Positions 59,061 through 64,000 of a DNA stretch of 64,000 nucleotides are shown here, piece after piece (within the stretch, counting starts at the first letter, position 1; the number at the start of each line of letters is the position of its first letter). Both the position numbers and the translations under genes were made by a program. Origin of the DNA: DAHUZL01 sp035533215 (lineage in GTDB: Bacteria; Chloroflexota; Dormibacteria; Aeolococcales; Bog-877); contig DATLUG010000017.1 of assembly GCA_035533215.1 (NCBI GenBank), positions 33,315 to 97,314 on the forward strand. The letters run 5' to 3'. The notes beneath the pieces were generated by a model. The model made no database searches. It was not told the origin of the DNA and worked only from the letters and a program-made list of their open reading frames with translations.

Positions 59061-59438
59061 TCAGGCTGCGACGGTGACGGTCAGCACTTGAGCCGCCACC
59101 ACCTCCTCGGGGACGAGCTCGCCGTCAGCCCGGAGGCCAGCTATGTGGACGGCGATGGCCTCCTGAGCGCGCGCCCGGCACTCCTCGATGGATCGCCCCT
59201 GGGTGAAGCGCCCCGGCACTGCGGGAACGGTCACCGAGAAGCCACCCGACTCCTCAGGTTCCACCGCGATGGTATGCGTGCGCCCTGCGTCCGTCTCCCA
59301 CTGGGCCGATCGGAAGTCGTCCACGGTCAGTCCGGCCTGGGCCAGGATGGAGCGGAGGAGCCTGGGTCCAATGATCTCGCCATCGTGTAGAGGGACACGG
59401 ACGCGCCCGACTGGCTCGTGCTCAGAGACACCTGACAT
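59061..59438 (-). CDS. Truncated HicA fused in frame to HicB antitoxin
   Basis: The 125-residue product starts with the C-terminal half of a HicA mRNA interferase (GRVRVPLHDGEIIGPRLLRS then ILAQAGLTVDDF) and continues into a HicB antitoxin domain (HTIAVEPEESGGFSVTVPAV, PGRFTQGRSIEECRARAQEA, IAVHIAGLRADGELVPEE). The HicA part lacks its N-terminal half with the catalytic His and the Gly-His motif, so no toxin is left. The ATG lies only about 30 bases after the 3' end of tRNA-like fragment A, suggesting that insertion at the tRNA removed the front of hicA. A DNA-binding C-terminal HicB extension is also absent. Confidence 0.7.
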   Translation of the reverse strand: MSGVSEHEPVGRVRVPLHDGEIIGPRLLRSILAQAGLTVDDFRSAQWETDAGRTHTIAVEPEESGGFSVTVPAVPGRFTQGRSIEECRARAQEAIAVHIAGLRADGELVPEEVVAAQVLTVTVAA

Positions 59439-59469
59439 TCGCTCGGCCTGAAGTTGAGTATCGGTTGCC

Positions 59470-59513
59470 GGAGCCGGCGCGGGGATTCGAACCCCGGACC
59501 CGCTGTTTACAAC
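59470..59513 (-). other. tRNA-Thr 3' fragment (copy A), likely attachment site
   Basis: The minus strand gives an intact T-arm (CGGGG, loop TTCGAAT, CCCCG), an acceptor 3' strand CGCCGGC and discriminator T followed by CC, preceded by the 3' side of an anticodon arm (TTGTAA, ACAGC). The 5' half (acceptor strand GCCGGCG, D-arm) is missing: the sequence on that side is unrelated. Integrases often leave such a 3' tRNA end at element borders. Confidence 0.6.
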
Positions 59514-59571
59514 GCCCCGCAGCCCAAACGCAGCACCACCACGATCGGCGGGCGGAGCGAAATGGGCGCAG

Positions 59572-61521
59572 TTATCGGGTCACGATCGCATCGTTCCACA
59601 CCCGTTTTCGCCCAGCCCCGTCGCCATCCCGAGGCCCACCCGCGGCGGTCCCGCGAGTCCGGCCGGCGCCGGGGTCCGGCGAGCGTGGGAGCCGTGAGCG
59701 CGGAGCCGTGCGCGCGGCGCCGGGGCGGGCTGGGCCTCGCCAGCCGTCCACGCTCGCCCGTCCGCCCACGGTCTCTGGGGCGAGCGTCCACACCGCGACG
59801 CCCTCGGTCCAGCGCGGTGGCCGGCCCAACGCGGCGGTTGTCACCGCGACCACCGCTTCTCGGTGTGGCATCGGCCCGACCACCACAGCGCGGGCGTGCC
59901 AGCCGTGGAGCTCGGCGCGGATCAGGGCGGCTCGGTGCGGGCCGAACCCAACCGGGATCCCCGAAGCCGCCTGCAGCCACGATGCTTCCAGGACGCCTAC
60001 CGGTCCCCCACCGGCGGCACGTCCGCTCGACCCTGGCTGGATCGCATATCCCCACGGCATGCGGAAGCGGAACCCGGCCTCGGCCTGCCAGAGCATCGCG
60101 TCCATGTATGGCGACGCGATCGCAATCAGGCTGCCAGCCGGAATGTCTCGCGCGCCCCCGGTAGCGAAGTACTGCGGGGAAGGGAACACCCACCGCGGCA
60201 GTGGGCCAGCCGGCACCAGCGGCAGCACGGCAGCCACGGCCACCAACCCCGGCCAGGCCAGGCGGGCATCGCTGCGGTCCGGCCAGTGGCGGTCCAATAC
60301 CAAGGCCAGACACACTGCCGCGCCCAGGTACGCGAACGGCGCCATCCTCACCGGCACCAACAGGCCGTAGACCGGAACGTGCAGGAGCATGATCCATGGC
60401 AGTGGCAGGCCGATCGACGTCCCGTCGACATGCAGGACCGGGCCCAGGGTGAGCACGGCGGCGACGGCAAAGAGCAGGAGTGCCCCCCGAACCCAAGGCT
60501 CGGCCCGGTGCCGCCACCACGCCAAGCCCACGATCATGAGCAGGGGAATCCCGGCGTAGAGGGCGCCTTCGAACTCGCTGCCCCATCGTCGGCTCAGAAC
60601 GGCGGACCCGAAGGGTGCAATTAGCTCGCTGACGCGAGGGACCACCAGTCCGAGCAGGTCGGCAACGTTGGACAGCGGGCTCTCCACCCGACCGCGGAGG
60701 TTGTGTCCGGGCCCCCAGAGCGCTACCGACAGCGGCAGGGCCGCGACCATGGTGAAGGTCACCACCGCGGCCATCACTCGGGGGACCGCCCTCCTGAGGC
60801 GATCCCGAAGCGCGCGACGGCGGTCGACCGCGATGCCGATGGTCACCAGTAGGCCGAGCAGCACGGCGTCCGCGAGGATCTCCTGGCTGATGAGGAGCTG
60901 GGCTGCCGCGACCACCCCGAGGAGCACCCCGGCGCGGGGACCAACCCGCTCATCGCCGCCCAGAACGTCCACCAGCAGCAGGAAGAAGAGCGGCACCAGC
61001 CAGAGGTTCACCAGGAACAGGTGCCCGGCCCGCGCCTCTCCGACCATCCACGGGGAGAACCCGAAGACCAATCCGCCAACCCACGCCGACCCGAGATGGC
61101 GCGTCAGTCGGCTGATCGCCAGCGATGCCGTCCAAGCTGACAGGGCGAGCCCGGCGGTGATCCCGGCGTTGTAGGCGACCACCGCGCCGGCGCTGACCGT
61201 GACCGGCGCCAGCACGAGCCCCAGCAGCGGAGCGGCGTCGTTCCACATCAGCCCGAGCGTGTGGCCCGGGGGCGAGAGGTAGGTGGTGGTGAACGGGTCG
61301 CGGAGGTGGGTCACCGCGAAGGCGACCCAGCCCAGGAACCAGGCGGATGGGAGGCAGTCGCCGTTGCCGCAGGCCAGGGTGGACGTCGGCGACTGCCAAG
61401 CGCCATGCGTGAGCCAGACAGCCAAGCCCGCGTAGGAGGCGAGCGCAAGGAGGCTGGGCCGACCGAATGGCCACGGCCGCGACCGGGACACCGAGTCCAC
61501 TGGGTGGGTCGCCTCCGTCAT
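59572..61521 (-). CDS. Polytopic membrane protein, GT-C glycosyltransferase-like
   Basis: A 649-residue protein with about eleven to twelve helices. The early loop DPFTTTYLSPPGHTLGLMWN, the GFSPWMVGEARAGHLFLVN region and AAAQLLISQEILADAVLLGL match a family of actinobacterial membrane proteins annotated as GT-C-type glycosyltransferases, which use polyprenyl-linked sugars; catalytic residues are not certain. A C-terminal outside domain (about 480-600: ATGGARDIPAGSLIAIASPY, GWHARAVVVGPMPHREAVVA) follows the helices. The last 60 residues are Arg/Pro-rich without homology. ATG at 61521, or GTG three bases before. Confidence 0.75.
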   Translation of the reverse strand: MTEATHPVDSVSRSRPWPFGRPSLLALASYAGLAVWLTHGAWQSPTSTLACGNGDCLPSAWFLGWVAFAVTHLRDPFTTTYLSPPGHTLGLMWNDAAPLLGLVLAPVTVSAGAVVAYNAGITAGLALSAWTASLAISRLTRHLGSAWVGGLVFGFSPWMVGEARAGHLFLVNLWLVPLFFLLLVDVLGGDERVGPRAGVLLGVVAAAQLLISQEILADAVLLGLLVTIGIAVDRRRALRDRLRRAVPRVMAAVVTFTMVAALPLSVALWGPGHNLRGRVESPLSNVADLLGLVVPRVSELIAPFGSAVLSRRWGSEFEGALYAGIPLLMIVGLAWWRHRAEPWVRGALLLFAVAAVLTLGPVLHVDGTSIGLPLPWIMLLHVPVYGLLVPVRMAPFAYLGAAVCLALVLDRHWPDRSDARLAWPGLVAVAAVLPLVPAGPLPRWVFPSPQYFATGGARDIPAGSLIAIASPYMDAMLWQAEAGFRFRMPWGYAIQPGSSGRAAGGGPVGVLEASWLQAASGIPVGFGPHRAALIRAELHGWHARAVVVGPMPHREAVVAVTTAALGRPPRWTEGVAVWTLAPETVGGRASVDGWRGPARPGAARTAPRSRLPRSPDPGAGRTRGTAAGGPRDGDGAGRKRVWNDAIVTR

Positions 61522-61778
61522 CACCGAGGCCCTTGCGGGGCCCGGCCAGCTACTGGTCGGCGCCCGGCGTTGGCGGCATCCGCCGCGCTGGCAGCGTGGC
61601 AGGTCGCCTGGCATCTCTCCAACGACAACGGGTAACGGTCCGGTGACGAGGCTCCTGACGGCACCGCCTCCAACCCCTGCTCGCCACCCCATCGAGGCTG
61701 GATCGAGGCGGCCTCGCCACCTGCATCGGGCGCCCGCGCCGATCGTCCTGGGGCGTATCCGTCTCGGAGTAGCCCGCC

Positions 61779-62332
61779 ATGCCGGAGCCGGCCATCGAGC
61801 CGCGGGCCCCGCTCGTCGTCGAGGCCACCGCCCGCGCGGACACCGGCCACGCCTGCCGGGGGGGGGGGACGCCTGTCGCCACCGCCGACCGTCACGCGCT
61901 CCCTTCCGCAGGCGGGTCGGCCCCGCCGGGCGGGCAAGCCTTCGCGACGCCGGGGAGCCATGCGGTCCCCAGCGGCGTCACCCACATCGCGGTCGACGCG
62001 TGGGGCGGTGGTGGCGGCGGGAGCGGCGGGAGCGGTCTGGTAGGCGGCGATGCCGGAGGCGGGGGCGCGCTCGTCCGGGGGCTGCTGCCGGTGGGCCTAG
62101 CGGTCAGAGGTGGCCGACGCGAAGCCCGTGGTGGGCGAGCCGCTCCAGGTGGTCGCGTAGGGGACCCGGAGCCCATGGCGCGCTGGGGTCGGGCACGGCA
62201 CCGGGAGCCCCCGAGGCCGTGGCGGGGGCGGCCCCGGCCGAGCCGGGGCCGATCGGCTGGCTGACCGTGAGGGTCGGTCCGGGCGGGCGCGAGCACCTCC
62301 CCGTCGAGCGGATGCGACCGGCGCCCCGGTGA
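61779..62332 (+). pseudogene. Broken Gly-rich extracellular protein gene
   Basis: The ATG frame from 61779 reads QAFATPGSHAVPSGVTHIAV then DAWGGGGGGSGGSGLVGGDA and GGGGALVRGLLPV, which is the opening of a Gly-rich beta-sandwich family (usually FTVPAGVTxVTVEAWGGGGG). It then loses sense after 62100. A later segment in another frame, near 62250, reads GWLTVRVGPGGREHLPVERM, the expected next strand. An indel or internal deletion is therefore likely. No signal peptide is seen at the start. Confidence 0.4.
61858..61868 (+). repeat. G11 homopolymer
   Basis: Eleven G in a row within Gly codons of the broken gene, the longest single-base run noticed in the window. It is a hot spot for slippage, either biological (phase variation) or technical. 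Confidence 0.8.
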
Positions 62333-62385
62333 TCCGGTTCTACGGGCGGCTCCCCGTCGCCCGCTGCCGAGGCGGGGAACGCCCG

Positions 62386-62896
62386 ATGACTGCACGTCGC
62401 CGCCCCACGCTCCCGCCGACCAGCACGCCGGAGCTCGCCGTCTGGTTCCTGGCCGACCACCTGGCCGCCGACCGCGTGGATCGACGGGGTGAGCGGACCG
62501 GACGGGCGGCCGACATTGCGGCTCGTGCTCCGCGACCCCGATGTCGAGGCGCTGGGGCGGCTGATGGCCCACGTCGCGCCCGGCCCGGTCGAGCGGGGTG
62601 ACGGCGGCTCCCCGTACACGGCCACCGGCACCGCCGACGTGGCCCACGGGGTTGGGAAACTGTGGCCCCGGTCCCCCGCGGCGGTCCGACGACAGCTCGC
62701 GGCCGTCCTGGAGGCTGCGAGGGTTGCCGAGTCCCCGGCGAGGGGGCGCCGAGGCCGACTCGCTCATGCGCCCAGGGGAACAGGGCGCGGATCAGCGCGG
62801 CCGGACCGTGGTACGTGGTGCCGCCCGCGCCCGAGCTCACCAGCCCCATCACCCGGCCGGCGTTGTCCAGCACGGCCCCCCCGGAAGTGCCCGTGA
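62386..62896 (+). pseudogene. Small helical protein gene with a frameshift near 62480
   Basis: The first frame (ATG 62386) gives RRPTLPPTSTPELAVWFLAD then HLAADR. About 90 bases on, a different frame takes over with a strong GC-third bias: WIDGVSGPDGRPTLRLVLRD, PDVEALGRLMAHVAPGPVER and AAVRRQLAAVLEAARVAES. The two parts read as one protein of about 130 residues if one base is corrected. Alternatively a separate gene starts at GTG 62489. The 3' end is unclear because it runs into the antisense protease remnant. No family recognised. Confidence 0.35.
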
Positions 62897-63256
62897 GGGC
62901 GGGAAGCGCCAGCGTGACCGCGCCGTCGAGCGTGTAGGTGTCCCCCGGAATCCGGTGGCGGTCGTGGCGCCCGTCCCGGTGTCGAGGCCCAGGCGGCGGC
63001 CGGACGGCCACACCCCGGGCACGGGCGCGTCGTCGAAGACGCCGACCAGGAATCCGCGCTGGGGCGCCGCTGTGATCGCCAGCGCGGGCCGGGGCCGCCC
63101 TCCGGCGGTCAGCGCGGCGAGGTCGTCGGCGTAGTCGACCGCGACGAGGTGGGCGGCCACGCTCCATGCCGCCCCCCACGGGCGCAGCCGGAGGCCGGCC
63201 CGCCCGCAGTAGGCGATGACGTGCCCGACGGTCAGGTAGACCCCATCCGGCCGCAC
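62760..63256 (-). pseudogene. Trypsin-like serine protease, headless and frameshifted
   Basis: Two frames together code a trypsin-fold protease. The first (from 63256) has RPDGVYLTVGHVIAYCGRAG with the catalytic His and LVAVDYADDLAAL with the Asp. The second, entered at a run of five G near 62944-62948, has GDTYTLDGAVTLALPALTGT followed by SGGAVLDNAGRVMGLVSSGA with the catalytic Ser. A single-base indel at that run separates them. The usual N-terminal strands before the His are missing because unrelated plus-strand coding sequence begins at about 63240. Confidence 0.5.
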
Positions 63257-63266
63257 GGGCGAGGCG

Positions 63267-63572
63267 CTGCGGCTGAAGGATGTCCTCGCCGACCGCGTCG
63301 CCGAGCTGGAGGCGCTCCGCTACCAGGCCGGAGCGGGCGAGCAGGTCCGCGGCGAGCTGCTCCTGTACGAGCGGTCGATGGACCGGGCCGCGCGCTTCTG
63401 TACCGACCTGGCCCGCCTCGGGCTCGCCGAGCGATCCGTCGCCGTCACCGAAGCGCAGGTGGACATACTCACGGCCGTCGTCGAGCGTGCCCTGGAGGCG
63501 GCCGGGCTCGCCGACCACGCCTACCTCGGGCAGTGCCTCGCGGCGGAACTCCGCGTCTTGGATGCGGGCTGA
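63267..63572 (+). CDS. Phage terminase small-subunit-like protein, 5' end missing or CTG-started
   Basis: The frame has excellent third-position GC bias from 63267 and codes about 101 residues: LKDVLADRVAELEALRYQAG, LLLYERSMDRAARFCTDLAR and LGLAERSVAVTEAQVDILTA, then VVERALEAAGLADHAYLGQC. The LARLGLAERxVxVTEAQ block resembles C-terminal parts of phage small-terminase-like proteins. A stop lies upstream at 63237 and no ATG or GTG occurs until the internal ATG at 63378. The N-terminus is therefore either lost or starts at a CTG (63267). It overlaps the next gene by four bases. Confidence 0.5.
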   Translation: MRLKDVLADRVAELEALRYQAGAGEQVRGELLLYERSMDRAARFCTDLARLGLAERSVAVTEAQVDILTAVVERALEAAGLADHAYLGQCLAAELRVLDAG

Positions 63573-63961
63573 CGAGCGAGCACGTATGGGACCAGGTCGC
63601 GACCCGGCTGGAGCGCCCGGACGGCAGCGGGTCCGACGCTCGGCAGTTCCGCGCGAGCCTCGCGCGCGTCCCGCTCGGACGGGTGGTGGCGAACCTCCAG
63701 CGCCAGGTGCCGCAGCGTCGCCGGGAGCCGAACGCGCTCCGAAGCGAGATCGAACTCGCGCTCGCGCAATGGGACCTCCGCTGCTACCTGATCGAGGAGC
63801 GGAAGGTACCTGGGGAGGACGCCGATCTCCTCGTTGCCTGGGTGGTGGCGCACGGCCTAAACCCGGCCGGATGGCCGGACGGGCCGGCGAGTCAGGAGAC
63901 GGAGACGGCGGCGATGACGGCGCTCCGCCGGGCGCTGGTGCCGCTACCCTCGCGGCCGTGA
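63569..63961 (+). CDS. Hypothetical phage-like protein starting at CTG
   Basis: A 130-residue frame with coding bias throughout: SEHVWDQVATRLERPDGSGS, RQFRASLARVPLGRVVANLQ, NALRSEIELALAQWDLRCYL and DLLVAWVVAHGLNPAGWPDG. No domain recognised; mostly helical. Its first possible codon is a CTG that forms CTGA with the preceding stop, and no ATG, GTG or TTG follows for more than 100 bases. It ends in a GTGA overlap with the next gene. Compact overlaps of this kind are typical of phage modules. Confidence 0.6.
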   Translation: MTSEHVWDQVATRLERPDGSGSDARQFRASLARVPLGRVVANLQRQVPQRRREPNALRSEIELALAQWDLRCYLIEERKVPGEDADLLVAWVVAHGLNPAGWPDGPASQETETAAMTALRRALVPLPSRP

Positions 63962-64000
63962 CCACGGACCCCCTGGCCCAGCTCCGCCGGATGCTCGACG
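63958..64000 (+). CDS. Start of a gene cut by the window edge
   Basis: GTG at 63958 overlaps the preceding stop by four bases and gives MTTDPLAQLRRMLD before the sequence ends. Too short to identify. Confidence 0.45.
   Translation, partial: MTTDPLAQLRRMLD

Noticed and set aside
59470..59513. A complete tRNA-Thr gene
   Set aside because: The T-arm and acceptor end are good, but the 5' half on the minus strand has no D-arm and no matching acceptor strand.
62104..62631. Minus-strand frame ending GPLRDHLERLAHHGLRVGHL
   Set aside because: The last 40 residues look plausible, but the rest is antisense to better-supported frames and no start or family was found; left out as unproven.

Overview
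The window is a very GC-rich bacterial chromosome segment. Codons end almost always in G or C, GTG starts are common, and genes are packed in long runs with 4-base overlaps. Gene orders such as xseA-xseB-tlyA-nadK-recN, scpA-scpB-rluB-cmk and aroC-aroK-aroB-aroQ-efp-nusB resemble those of high-GC Gram-positive lineages (Actinomycetota, and also Dormibacterota and Chloroflexota). An RsbW/SigF-type sigma pair and several apparently leaderless promoters fit that setting. I cannot assign a phylum from sequence alone.

Layout. 1-3.8 kb: a cut-off MFS exporter, the rRNA methyltransferase rsmA and a phosphate-symporter-like MFS protein. 3.8-19.5 kb (minus strand): a housekeeping run for RNA modification, NAD(P) metabolism, DNA repair, chromosome condensation and translation. 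19-22.3 kb: shikimate pathway genes. 22.4-30.2 kb: prepilin peptidase, mltG, ruvX, an unassigned bitopic protein next to an FtsA-like ATPase, and alaS. 30.3-37.2 kb: sigma factor and anti-sigma factor, aspS, hisS and a Rel enzyme.

37.2-46.8 kb is an apparently self-contained catabolic and import island on the minus strand. It encodes GntR regulator, class III CoA-transferase, CitE-like CoA lyase, LivH, LivM, LivG, LivF, a periplasmic-type binding protein, an HMG-CoA-lyase-like enzyme and a second GntR regulator. Palindromic candidate operators lie upstream of the first gene and upstream of the lyase-gntR pair. The likely role is uptake, CoA activation and aldol cleavage of a branched organic acid. 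This is inference.

46.9-54.9 kb holds secreted or envelope proteins, an SDR oxidoreductase, a SIMPL lipoprotein, a prolyl oligopeptidase and a fluoride-resistance pair (FluC and DUF190) behind a recognisable fluoride riboswitch.

55-64 kb looks accessory and partly decayed. It contains a Thr/Pro-repeat surface protein whose frame changes inside the repeat, two tRNA-Thr-like 3' fragments bracketing a truncated HicA-HicB gene, a polytopic membrane protein, three broken genes with long homopolymers nearby, and at the right edge phage-like overlapping genes that abut a headless protease gene. This end is either a mobile-element graveyard or a region of lower sequence accuracy; the sequence alone cannot separate the two.
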